Positions 47,601 through 55,119 of a stretch of 64,000 bases of DNA are shown here, in pieces. Every line of letters begins with the position of its first letter. Within the stretch, counting starts at the first letter, position 1. A program made the translations under genes and the position numbers. The DNA is from Virgibacillus proomii (GTDB lineage Bacteria; Bacillota; Bacilli; Bacillales; Amphibacillaceae), in the NCBI RefSeq assembly GCF_018916875.1, contig NZ_JAHLNO010000004.1:434001-498000 (forward strand). The letters are read 5' to 3'. A model generated the notes under the pieces. It saw only the letters and a list, made by a program, of their open reading frames with translations, had not been told where the DNA came from and did no database searches.

Positions 47601-50353
47601 CACTATTTAGAGTAGAACTCATAGAAGTTGATGGCCAACACTTACTATTATTTGATATGCATCATATTATTGGGGACGGGACATCAATGTCAGTCTTGAT
47701 GAATGATTTTATTACGATTTATAATGGAGAGTCACTCCAAAATTTAAAGCTACAATATAAGGATTTTGCAAATTGGCAAAACCAACAAATAAAGCTTTCT
47801 GACAAAATAAAGAAGCAAGAAAACTATTGGTTATCTTTATATCAAGATGAAATACCGATATTAAATCTCCCAACGGATTATTCAAGACCTAAGATTCTGA
47901 GCTATGAGGGTGATAAGCTTACATTTAAACTTGATAAGGAATTGACCTATAAACTAAACCGTTTAGCTACAGTAAATGGTGCAACATTATTTATGGTGCT
48001 GCTCTCTGCATATAATATATTCTTATCCAAAATAAGTGGGGATACAGATATAGTAATAGGATCACCAATTGCAGGGAGAAATCACCCAGACGTAGAGAAT
48101 ATAGTAGGGATGTTTGTTAATACACTAGCTTTAAGAAATAAATTGAATCCAAATGATACCTTTCTAAGTTATTTGGATAATGTTAAATCGAATGTACTTG
48201 AAGCCTTTGATAACCAGGATTATCCATTTGATTTGCTTGTTCAAAAGGTAGACAAAAGCAGAGATACAAGTAGAAACCCTCTATTTGATAGCATGTTTGT
48301 CTTACAAAATATGAAGAAGCCCAATATGTCATCCGAAGGTTTAAGATTACGTTCATATGAATTTGACTTTAAAGTATCTAAAGTTGACCTAGAGTTATTT
48401 GGTGAAGAGCGTAATGATGAACTTTGGCTAGGATTTCGCTATCGTACGGTATTATTTAAGCAAGAAACGATAGAAAGAATGTCTGAATACTTCGTTCATA
48501 TTTTAAGGTCTATTGTAGATAACTCAGAAGAATGTATTAAGAATTTTGGCTTACCGCCTAAGGATTTACAGAACATTGTGTATGGATTTAATCAAACGGA
48601 ACATCGATTTATGAAAACTAATTCTCTTCAGGAACTGTTTGAATCACAGGTTAAGAAAAAACCAAATGAATTAGCACTGATATTCAGGGATAACGAAATA
48701 ACATATGGAGAGTTAAATACTAGAGCTAATCAGCTGGCACATTTTCTATTGAAGAATAAGTTGGATCAACCAAAAAGTATTCCAATCATCATGGAAAGAA
48801 GCCCAGAAATGATTATTTCTATATTAGCAGTGTTAAAATCAGGATTTGCTTATCTGCCAATCGATTCGGATTTTCCAATCGATAGAATCAACAATACTTT
48901 AGATGATAGTGGGGCAGATTTTATCCTGACCAATATCCAATCCATAAGTGAGAATTTAAAACATAAGAAGGTAATAAACGTTATGCAAGATGGCGTGTAT
49001 GGAAATGAATCAACTGACCCTAAAGTTAAAACGAACCCCAATGATTTAGCCTATATTATATATACTTCCGGAACAACCGGAAAACCAAAGGGAGTTCAAA
49101 TTACACATAGGAATGTTATCAATTTACTTGAAGGGGTTAAACAAAAAATTGATTTATCCCAAACCAGAAGTGTCCTATGTTTAACATCCATATCGTTTGA
49201 TATTTTCGTTGTTGAAACAATACTTCCTTTAGTTAATGGTCTAAGAATTGTATTAGCTGATGATAATATCAAGCAAAACCCAAAAGCGATAAGGGAGATC
49301 ATAAAAGAAAAGCAAATTGATTTATTACAATTTACTCCATCACGTCTAAAGCAGCTGACCAATAGAAAAAGCGAACTAGATTTTCTAAAAGAAGTTAAAA
49401 GTATCATTGTAGGTGGAGAGCCATTTAACATGAACTTATACAGTTTAATTCGTCAACATAGTGAAGCAAGAATTTTCAATGGATACGGTCCTTCTGAAAC
49501 ATGTGTATATTCTACTATGGAGGAAATAGACGGTAGTACGGATATATTAATTGGCAGTCCCTTAGCAAATACACAAATATATATACTAAATGAAAACCAC
49601 CAACCACAACCAATTGGTGTTGTAGGTGAACTATATATTGCTGGTGAAGGAATTGCAAAAGGGTATTTAAATAATTCTACTTTAACAAATGAAAAATTTG
49701 TAACAAATCCATTTTCTAATGGAGAAAAGATGTATAAGACAGGTGATTTAGGAAAATGGAAAGAGGACGGCAAAATATTTTTTATAGGAAGAAAAGATAA
49801 TCAAGTTAAAGTGAGAGGGAATCGCATCGAATTAGGTGAAGTGGAATCACATTTATTAGAGCATCATAGTGTGAAGGAAGCGGTAGTTCTAGTATTTTCG
49901 GATGATGACGGTAACAATTATCTAAATGCGTATATCGTATCTGATAGTGAATGGAACGTATCGAATTTGAGAACCTTTTTAAAACAGAAACTACCAAACT
50001 ATATGATTCCTTCGAACTTTATTCCAGTTCCTGAGATACCATTAACGACTAATGGGAAGATAGACAAAAACCGTTTACCTAAGTTTGAAGAAAAAGTTAA
50101 GTTAGATACAATTTTTGAAGAACCTAGAACAGAATTAGAAAAGAAGATACTTGATATATGGAAAAAAGTTTTAGGAAATACACAAATAGGGATAAATGAT
50201 GATTTCTTTGAGCTAGGTGGACATTCTTTATTAGTGATAAAACTAGAAGTAGAATTGGAAAAAGAAAATATCGATATAGAACATCACGATATCTATACGT
50301 TTAACACGGTCAAAAAACTTAGTGAACACATTGAATCAGTTCCTATAAAATAG
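41606..50353 (+). CDS. NRPS3: half C - A(Gln-like)-T - C-A(Ile/Val-like)-T - C-A(uncertain)-T (2915 aa)
   Basis: A three-module NRPS. It starts with a truncated condensation domain (~15-235), only the C-terminal half with no HHxxxDG. The working C for module 1 is at the end of the preceding PKS. A1 (~260-760) code: D-A-W-Q-F-G-V-V-D-K, close to Gln (DAWQFGLIDK). T1 LGGNSLKAAT (~803). C2 has HHIISDG (~984). A2 (~1305-1790) code: D-A-F-F-L-G-V-T-F-K, Ile/Val-like. T2 LGGHSLKAS (~1837). C3 has HHIIGDG (~2018). A3 (~2338-2830) code: D-I-V-Q-I-G-G-V-Y-K, only partly like Gly. T3 LGGHSLLVIK (~2869). It ends there with no TE, reductase or terminal C domain. ATG 41606 follows GGAGGT. Confidence 0.92.
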   Translation: MEKYNNLLLSSKSYIMQRDYWLEKIEKANTDSIFHKPSINLNDQNKTKSIQKAIPVHISEKLIEISKNSELSLYCILLVSFNVLIYKETGRMDNTVLIPLLKESITTNDRVLIQSEFLPNNTFKELLFQTRENLITAYNNADYPFEEIIKELNHRGFHHYANLLGIMFASRDIHKEIHVDKNTNLIIWSKKVKKDIQLIIEYSESNYSNSQIDNLISNYLSIIETLLNKPEVKLADLKTVGHNESKFIFEQFNNTKNWYPQNKSVVDIFEEKVLQNPNKIAVEDNGRSITYVELNRRANQLARRLRQKGIGVEEIVGVMLPRSIELIISLLGIWKTGAAYLPLDPSNPTYRNNHIIHESNTSFVITTNPFKSDIDFTGETIDINDKLLSELEYGNLEREYHPSQLAYVIYTSGTTGQPKGVMIEQGSVVNLLYWFSIKFPMDEEDILLQRTSIAFDASVWELFGWIFSGSTLSLLDPLHEKNVEKIIEKIDEGRITIAQFVPSLLRSVIYFVQEHNEIDKLSSLKQVFVGGESLPINTVNEFNQILNKKFGTKLCNVYGPTEATVDVSFYECNHTLESDRSVPIGKPINNAQMYILNDDLRLLEIGSVGELYIGGDSLARGYLNNPDLTRLKFIKSPFVDGEYLYKTGDLAKLLPNGNIEFIGRKDQQVKVRGYRIEIGEVEHWLHSLEDIKEAVVLTRDSGELCGFITATRKIPTNEIKYFLLQYLPNYMVPAEFIQLEQLPLTWNGKIDKKKLLSLEYQLHSDVPVVKPNNNVESEIINVFEKVLNMKPISTESDFFDLGGNSLKAATVVARLYKTFNVRIPMYDFFENPTAKKLGQLIMYAKKHNYQPIKRVQKREYYPTTSAQKRIYILNQVGDHSVNYNMPEVLLLKGNVNVKKVDEIFNQLVQRHESFRTSFHILHDEIVQLIHENVDFKVDYLELDKESLEQEIENFIKPFNLRKALLLRVKLIKCSSNEHYLFIDMHHIISDGYSVGLLVKEFEQLYLGNTLPDLELQYKDFSVWQEEQFNTEQFKEKERYWLKMFEGEIPVLDLPTDFPRPSVMKYEGDSVQVELEKNLTDRIKEVARENGVTPYIVLLSAYFILLSKYTRQNDLVVAYPTAGRPHPDLEYLVGMFVNTVAMRMNINHDESFKLFLSKVKETSFDIYDNQDYQFEMLVEKLKVERDISRNTLFDTMFAMRDTDITEIVLPDLSMSRYSFKNKKIKFDIYIEMLETENHIMFELFYRTDLFKDESIERFIKHYINILHNITINQEIELSDIEIITNEEKEMLRKFNQSETETPNANKGIATLFEEQVKKNPESYAVIFGQDKMTYKELNQKANALAQYLQQQGVSRGDYVGVLLNRSIDLIVAVVAIIKSGGAYIPIDPSYPYDRIEFMLKSSRTNMLITNEAFVKKIEYTGAICTMDNVNVINTGDERPKIVNLPSDPAYVIYTSGSTGEPKGVLVEQKNVINLVNNPNYVRFEPGDRILQTGSIAFDASTFEIWGALLNGLTLSMVEKDIILSSEKLGKEIMNNGITTMFLTSPLFTQLAEDNPSIFAPLKFLLIGGDILSTKHINIVRDQCRDVNVVHVYGPTETTTFATSLLINKEYNESIPIGKPINNTNIYILDEFGKTQPVGVPGEIYIGGKGVARGYINSESLTEEKFINIMMAPNDRVYRTGDIGKWLPDGTIEFIGRTDYMVKIRGFRVEIGEIEEALFKHEEIKETVVIVNNDSYGNKYLCAYYVSDQEIPANKLRDFISNNLPEYMIPSYFIFMNKLPLTINGKVDRKLLPEPKDVLIKNKIIVQPRNEMQRKMSTIWSEILELEQVGINEDFFELGGHSLKASILISRISKEFAKEVPLKQLFMTPTIEGLSNYLETAMSSTDSEIIPIENRLYYPVSYAQKRQYTLHFLAKDNITYNIPDVYLLSGEVNSFKIEQTLEKLVKRHDSLRTSFHMIDGELMQRIESNIDIDFTHHVLEKDSIHYHIREFIKPFDLSKAPLFRVELIEVDGQHLLLFDMHHIIGDGTSMSVLMNDFITIYNGESLQNLKLQYKDFANWQNQQIKLSDKIKKQENYWLSLYQDEIPILNLPTDYSRPKILSYEGDKLTFKLDKELTYKLNRLATVNGATLFMVLLSAYNIFLSKISGDTDIVIGSPIAGRNHPDVENIVGMFVNTLALRNKLNPNDTFLSYLDNVKSNVLEAFDNQDYPFDLLVQKVDKSRDTSRNPLFDSMFVLQNMKKPNMSSEGLRLRSYEFDFKVSKVDLELFGEERNDELWLGFRYRTVLFKQETIERMSEYFVHILRSIVDNSEECIKNFGLPPKDLQNIVYGFNQTEHRFMKTNSLQELFESQVKKKPNELALIFRDNEITYGELNTRANQLAHFLLKNKLDQPKSIPIIMERSPEMIISILAVLKSGFAYLPIDSDFPIDRINNTLDDSGADFILTNIQSISENLKHKKVINVMQDGVYGNESTDPKVKTNPNDLAYIIYTSGTTGKPKGVQITHRNVINLLEGVKQKIDLSQTRSVLCLTSISFDIFVVETILPLVNGLRIVLADDNIKQNPKAIREIIKEKQIDLLQFTPSRLKQLTNRKSELDFLKEVKSIIVGGEPFNMNLYSLIRQHSEARIFNGYGPSETCVYSTMEEIDGSTDILIGSPLANTQIYILNENHQPQPIGVVGELYIAGEGIAKGYLNNSTLTNEKFVTNPFSNGEKMYKTGDLGKWKEDGKIFFIGRKDNQVKVRGNRIELGEVESHLLEHHSVKEAVVLVFSDDDGNNYLNAYIVSDSEWNVSNLRTFLKQKLPNYMIPSNFIPVPEIPLTTNGKIDKNRLPKFEEKVKLDTIFEEPRTELEKKILDIWKKVLGNTQIGINDDFFELGGHSLLVIKLEVELEKENIDIEHHDIYTFNTVKKLSEHIESVPIK

Positions 50354-50359
50354 GACAAG

Positions 50360-50398
50360 GGTCAAGAGTCTTGTTATTTTTCATACGAGCTCTTGACC
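50360..50398 (+). promoter_or_regulatory. Hairpin in the gap between NRPS3 and the second BtrH-like gene
   Basis: GGTCAAGAG (50360-50368) is the exact complement of CTCTTGACC (50390-50398) across a 21-base loop. No T run follows the stem. It is the largest gap in the operon (80 bp) and may affect readthrough, mRNA stability or translation of the last three genes. Confidence 0.55.
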
Positions 50399-50433
50399 GT
50401 TCCATACTTATTCATAGAAATGAGGTGACCTTC

Positions 50434-51447
50434 TTGAAAGAAAAGAAAATAGAAAATATAGATCCTTATAACGATTTATTTTATAAAGGTTGTTTTTATA
50501 ATTCTTTCTTTCCAATAGTGCGGCATTATAATAAAAATGTTTCTGATTTTCTAGAAAATGACATTATTGTATATACAACCGATAATAGTATACAGACAAT
50601 AGATGCCGAGTATATTGAGATAAGACCAGTAGAGGAAATCTTAGAACAGATGCACATTATGGTCAAAACGCTAACGTACATTGATTCCATAGTAAATGAA
50701 GTTATAGAATCACTACAACATAATAGACCAGTGTTACTATGGATTGATTGTTATTATGAACCAGCAAGGAATGATACATTCCAGAAAATTCACCAGCCAC
50801 ATACAATGCTATTATATGGATTTAATAAAATAAAAGAACAATTCCATATCATCGATCATAAAAATAGTAACACCTTATCCTATGAAAAAAGAACGATTTC
50901 TTTTAGCGATTTAGAAAATTGTTATACTGGCTATATCAAGAATTTTAATCATTTATATATTAATAATTCCTACTATGCGTTTTATGTTGAAGAAAATCCC
51001 GAAGATACAAATCAAGAATATAAGAGAAATGATGCCTTACTTGATAATATTATGAATAATCGAGAGTTAATTGAAGAGTCTTTAACAAGATTATTAACCT
51101 TCTGTCATTCCCATCATAGTGCTTTTGATAATACAGCTTCTTTTTGGGATAATACAGAATTGATATTGAGCAGCATAAACAATATAGTAAATGCCAAAAA
51201 AGCAGAACTTTATCGGCTAACCATACTTGAAAATATTCCCGAGGAATTCCAAGGTGGTATGAACAATATACTGCATAATTGGAATTTAGTACGGGGAATC
51301 ATAGCTAGGGTAATATATTCTGAAAAGTATGGTGTTAACACAATGAAGAATATTACTGAAAAACTCTATGAAATCTATCAGTTAGAAGTTAGTTTTTATC
51401 AAAAAATTTTTGAAATGAAGAACTCGTATTTCCAACATTCCTTATAG
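50434..51447 (+). CDS. BtrH-like acyltransferase, paralog 2 (337 aa)
   Basis: The N-terminal half has the BtrH-type layout: a Cys in YKGCFYNSFFPIVRHY (C20), a segment RPVLLWIDCYYEPARNDTFQ, then His residues in KIHQPHTMLLYGF and an Asp in FHIIDHKNSNTLSYE. These fit a C39-like Cys-His-Asp active site. The C-terminal half is helical. In butirosin biosynthesis BtrH moves an acyl group from the ACP BtrI to an amine. Here the gene lies immediately before an orphan ACP, and no synthetase has a releasing thioesterase, so a role in final chain transfer is plausible but inferred. TTG 50434 follows GAGGTGA. Confidence 0.72.
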   Translation: MKEKKIENIDPYNDLFYKGCFYNSFFPIVRHYNKNVSDFLENDIIVYTTDNSIQTIDAEYIEIRPVEEILEQMHIMVKTLTYIDSIVNEVIESLQHNRPVLLWIDCYYEPARNDTFQKIHQPHTMLLYGFNKIKEQFHIIDHKNSNTLSYEKRTISFSDLENCYTGYIKNFNHLYINNSYYAFYVEENPEDTNQEYKRNDALLDNIMNNRELIEESLTRLLTFCHSHHSAFDNTASFWDNTELILSSINNIVNAKKAELYRLTILENIPEEFQGGMNNILHNWNLVRGIIARVIYSEKYGVNTMKNITEKLYEIYQLEVSFYQKIFEMKNSYFQHSL

Positions 51448-51458
51448 GGGGTAGTAGT

Positions 51459-51707
51459 ATGTCTGAAAGAATACTAAATAAATTGCTCAAGATATTTAGA
51501 GAAGAGTTAGGTGAAAACATTAATGTTGCAAGTATAAAAGGAGAAGATGAAATAAATTCACTAGGAATTAACTCTGTAAGTTTTATAAAAGTATTGGTAG
51601 CTATCGAATCAGCCTTTGATTTTGAATTTAACGATGAGGATTTGATATCGGAAAGATTTGTAACAATAAATGATCTAGTGCAGTATATAGAGGAAAACAT
51701 AGAATAA
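51459..51707 (+). CDS. Discrete acyl carrier protein (82 aa)
   Basis: Attachment serine in SLGINSVSFIK (S39), acidic helical ACP. Placed between the BtrH-like gene and the phosphopantetheinyl transferase, 11 bases after the former (AGGGGGTAG before the ATG). It differs from the ACP at 29973, so each has its own partner set. By analogy with BtrI it may hold the acyl chain used by the BtrH-like protein. Confidence 0.9.
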   Translation: MSERILNKLLKIFREELGENINVASIKGEDEINSLGINSVSFIKVLVAIESAFDFEFNDEDLISERFVTINDLVQYIEENIE

Positions 51708-51720
51708 AAGGTTGATAGAG

Positions 51721-52419
51721 ATGGTTGAAATACACGCTATGAAAATTCCAAGGGAGATTCATGAAGAACAACTAGACGGTTTAATATCTTTTTTGACAAC
51801 AGAAAAGCAAGTGAAATTAACTAAACTTATTCATAAAAAAGACTTGTACAGATCTTTGCTAGGGGAAATTATCATACGATTTATCATTATGAAGCGATAC
51901 AATATGCGAAATGATAACATAAAATTTATTTATAATCATTTTGGAAAGCCGGATTTGTATAATCATCCTGATTTTTCGTTTAATATTTCGCACTCTGGAA
52001 GCTGGGTTATTTGTGCAATAAATCATCAAGAAATTGGCATTGATATTGAAGAAATAAAACCTCTACCTTATTTGAGTATCGCTTCAAGCTGTTTCGCAAA
52101 GGAAGAACTTGAAGATATTAGAATGAGAAATAAAGAGGACCAATTGCGTTATTTTTTTGATTTATGGACTTTAAAGGAAAGTTTTATTAAATTTTACGGT
52201 AAAGGGTTAGCTATCCCTTTAAAATCGTTTGTCATTAGAAAGTTATCAGAAAGAAAAATAGAGGTTTACGAAAAAAATAAAAAATTACCGTTAGCTTTTA
52301 AACAATATTATATTGATGAACATCATAAGCTTTCCGTTTGTATAAAGGAAGGTGACTTTCCTAGACAAATATGTTTTTGGGATTGCAATCGTTTATATGA
52401 TGAGATGCAGTTTGAATAA
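51721..52419 (+). CDS. Sfp-type 4'-phosphopantetheinyl transferase (232 aa)
   Basis: It activates carrier domains by transferring phosphopantetheine from CoA. Motifs in order: FGKPDLYNHPDFSFNISHSG, IGIDIEEIKPL (Mg2+-binding Asp/Glu), and FDLWTLKESFIKFYGKGL (W-KES). Length is close to Sfp (224 aa). ATG 51721 has AAAAGG upstream; a TTG at 51712 is too close to that site. It is the last gene of the operon and presumably serves all eight carrier domains and proteins encoded here. Confidence 0.95.
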   Translation: MVEIHAMKIPREIHEEQLDGLISFLTTEKQVKLTKLIHKKDLYRSLLGEIIIRFIIMKRYNMRNDNIKFIYNHFGKPDLYNHPDFSFNISHSGSWVICAINHQEIGIDIEEIKPLPYLSIASSCFAKEELEDIRMRNKEDQLRYFFDLWTLKESFIKFYGKGLAIPLKSFVIRKLSERKIEVYEKNKKLPLAFKQYYIDEHHKLSVCIKEGDFPRQICFWDCNRLYDEMQFE

Positions 52420-52497
52420 GGAAAAGTTACAAATACCTTGTTTATTATCGGATGTTTGTAATAATTTTGATAAAATTGTTGTTTTTGGAAAAAGTTG

Positions 52498-52519
52498 GTA
52501 TATTAATCTTATAATATAC
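52498..52519 (+). terminator. Weak hairpin after the biosynthetic operon
   Basis: GTATATT pairs with AATATAC across an 8-base loop, 79 bp after the last stop. No T run, so its function as a terminator is doubtful. Confidence 0.3.
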
Positions 52520-52636
52520 TGGTGAGGTAAAACTAATCGATCGATTATTAAATCCAGAGTATTTATCAAGGACTCTTACTATTAGATGCTATAGAATTAC
52601 AAAATCCGTGTCGATCCCGACCACCGGTATTTATCG

Positions 52637-52828
52637 TTGTCTATTCCTATGTCTGGTGGTGGTACTCCCATCAAAGGTAAGCATGACTTATTTGCTGTAC
52701 TAATTGCTATTAAGGTTTTGTTAGGTAAAACCGGTTTTAATAAGATGGTAACAGAATTAAAAGGAGCAGTTCATACCTTATCAAATGAGTTAAATATAAT
52801 TAGTCTAGGATGCTATACCGCACATTAG
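52637..52828 (+). pseudogene. Possible C-terminal relic of an Abi-type (Abi_2) protein
   Basis: The 63-residue frame contains GTPIKGKHDLFAVLIAIKVL followed by a helix and LSNELNIISLG. The pattern (KHDLFAVVIALKYLL, then LS..LNVI) resembles the C-terminus of Abi_2 family abortive-infection proteins as recalled. No start or N-terminal domain is present and the frame breaks before the expected end. It would be a remnant of a phage-defence gene. Low confidence. Confidence 0.3.
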
Positions 52829-53008
52829 TAATTTGAGGATATCCTTGTAGCAGTAAATGTTTTCTTTGAGAAGTTGTTTTAAAAAGCAGCAACAAAGTAT
52901 AGAAACACAAGCAAATAGATACTCCAATTCTTATAATGAATTGAGCAGAAATCTAAAAATCAAGAAATCAAATAGGTTTTCAGTACATAGCCTGCCAGCG
53001 TAATTTTT

Positions 53009-53029
53009 TTGAATACCCCTTGAATACCC
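53009..53029 (+). repeat. Putative att/arm-type site, right (paired TTGAATACCC repeats)
   Basis: TTGAATACCC at 53009 and again at 53020, 11 bp apart, directly repeated relative to 14456-14477. Confidence 0.5.
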
Positions 53030-53158
53030 TTTACGAAAAATCCGTTAAAATCCCATGAAATACAAACAGGGAAAAACGTTGTTTAAAGCGGTTTATGAAC
53101 TTCCATATAATATGGAAGAAACTCGTCTATGAAAGAAAATAAAAAGATTAACGAGTAG

Positions 53159-53190
53159 AAGCGCAGGCAATTATTTGCTTGTGCTTTTAT
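53159..53190 (+). terminator. Terminator-like hairpin
   Basis: AAGCGCAGGCAA pairs with TTGCTTGTGCTT (one mismatch/wobble), followed by TTATTC. Confidence 0.55.
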
Positions 53191-53328
53191 TCTTTTACAC
53201 TATAGGAAAGCATTCCTGTAATAAAGCAAAATGAGGATTAAAAACTAAAAACGCCCCCTTGGTATGATACGAGGTGTCTAAAGCTAATTAGCAAAAATGG
53301 ACCCTTAAATTAACCGAGGAGGACTATC

Positions 53329-54732
53329 ATGAAATATAAACAAAATGAAAAGATTTTACAACTAACAGACAAAACTTGACGTATACAAAATCATTTGTAT
53401 TCTTTATTATCTCGTATAATTTTGATATAATCTTATTCATAAGAAGGTCTCTCTTTTCATGATGTATTTGCATGGTTAGCATACATCTATCATAGAGTAC
53501 CTTCTTTCTTTTTTTCTACCATTTTTTCTAAATCATCTCGAGAAATATTTTACACATACACAAAGCTTTAATTATTAGAGTTGACATCGCCAAGCATAAA
53601 AAATTTGGAAAACCACTATACTTTGAAAACGCATTGGAGGGCTTCCAAAGGTTCACTTATTGGATAGATGAATGAACCACCCAACATGAAAAATCCCATG
53701 TTATTATCGGAATGGATCCAACAGGACATTACTGGCTGCCCTTAGCTTATTGGCTAATGGAAAAGCAACTCAAAGTAGTCGTGTAAATCCGGCACATGTT
53801 AAAAAGTCAAAAGAGTTGGATGACAATTCACCAACCAAAAATGATGTAAAAGATGCCACAGTCATTTCACGTTTAATCCAAGGCGGACGCTATCTGAACC
53901 CCATCTACCAGAAGGGATCTATGTAGAGCTTCGCGAAGGCATGAATATGTATGACCAATTAATGAAAGACCTGCAGGCAGTACAAGGACGCGTCTATCAG
54001 TAGATAGACAGGTATTTTCTAGAATACACTATTGTCTTTGCGAACTGGGAAGTAATCTTCTTTACAAATTTTAAAAATGGGTTTGTTTTCTGATGAAATC
54101 ATGCAAAAAGATGAAATAGCAATCCTGTCAGAAATCCGTAAGAGGTATTGAAAGAAGTTGCCCGCCATTCCATTGGTATCCAAGAAGGAAAAACCATGGC
54201 AAGGCTAAAGATCCAAACATTATTGGATCAGTATACTCTCCTTCATGAAAAGATCAATGACGTGTGGGAAATGATAGAGGGGCTTACGAGCACGATTCCC
54301 AGTGTACAGGAAATGGTAGATATTAAAGGCGTAGGTGACATCACAATCGCTGCATTTCTGGCAGAAGTAAAAGATTTAAACAATTATAGTCATCCGGAAC
54401 AAATTATTAAACTAGCGGGGTTAAATCTAAAATTAGCAACATCAGGAAAATGGCAAGGAAGAACGGTGATTACCAAGAGGTGCCGACCAAAGCTACGCGC
54501 CCTGTTGTACAAAGTTATCCTGCCATTAGTCAATCACAATCCTGCATTTAAAGCAATGCATGAGTATTTTACAACAAGGAAAGAAAATCCGTTGAAGAAG
54601 AAACAATCATTAATTGCCCTATGTTGTAAGTTAATTCGAGTATTATTCAAAGTAGGTAAACAACAAGTAGCCTTTAGTCCAGAAAAAATGTTAAGTGATA
54701 TTCCGCATTTTCGCTTACAGTGTGCAGCTTAA
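53329..54732 (+). pseudogene. Broken IS110-family transposase
   Basis: GAGGAGG precedes ATG 53329 and the N-terminus MKYKQNEKILQLTDKT, then a stop. The VDIAKHK motif that should follow within a few residues reappears only at about 53580, after roughly 190 foreign bases. The remaining blocks (DPTGHYWLPLAYWLMEKQL, NDVKDATVISRLIQGGRY) are frameshifted. The C-terminal part is open at 54148-54732 with the transposase_20 signature IKGVGDITIAAFLAEVKDL and LAGLNLKLATSGKWQGR. The element is inactive. It lies outside the right TTGAATACCC pair. Confidence 0.85.
53383..53578. repeat. ~190-bp insertion inside the IS110 gene, with long imperfect hairpin
   Basis: It interrupts the transposase between TDKT and VDIAKHK. 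A promoter-like string (TTGACG at 53385, TATAAT at 53415) lies at its left. AAGAAGGT (53441) pairs with ACCTTCTT (53499-53506), with inner pairing of GATGTAT-TGC and GCAT-ACATC, followed by a T-rich tract. No clear terminal inverted repeats were seen. Confidence 0.45.
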
Positions 54733-55067
54733 CTAAACAATAACGAATACTCAGTTTAGATTTTTTAAAGAAGTTCCATTTATACAAATACTACCAACAA
54801 AGGAAGCACGGAGCAGCCGGAAAATTTTTATACTATCGGGCAATGACCCTACAGGAAAGCATCGCTGGCCCCACTTCATGGATAGACCGAACGAAGGAAT
54901 GTATGCGCAAATGACGCTGTGAGATGTGGGAGGTTTTGTCACCATGAGTATTGTGGGATTAAGAGGTGCAATCATAGCAGTATTAATTCCCATTTTTTTC
55001 AGAAAGAGAAGGATGGCTTATTAAGTGCACCCTTCTATATTAAAATTTATTCCTATGCTGTCTTAAA
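54733..55067. other. 335-bp gap between IS110 and IS66 relics
   Basis: No supported gene. A 26-codon frame near 54944 (start MSIVGLRGAIIAVLIP) could be the tail of a lost membrane protein. Otherwise nothing recognised. Confidence 0.3.
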
Positions 55068-55119
55068 GTAAGCGTAAAATAGCCCACACCTATTTTAGAT
55101 GTGGGCATGTGTTATGGAT

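Larger units (their letters stand above)
52829..53328. other. Intergenic relic region right of the operon
   Basis: No gene. It holds a perfect hairpin CTTCCATA-TAA-TATGGAAG (about 53099-53117), the right TTGAATACCC pair at 53009-53029, and a terminator at 53159-53190. Confidence 0.5.

Noticed and set aside
54751-54993. Minus-strand 80-residue frame between IS110 and IS66
   Set aside because: No start signal, no recognisable motif, and it lies in a stretch of mobile-element debris.
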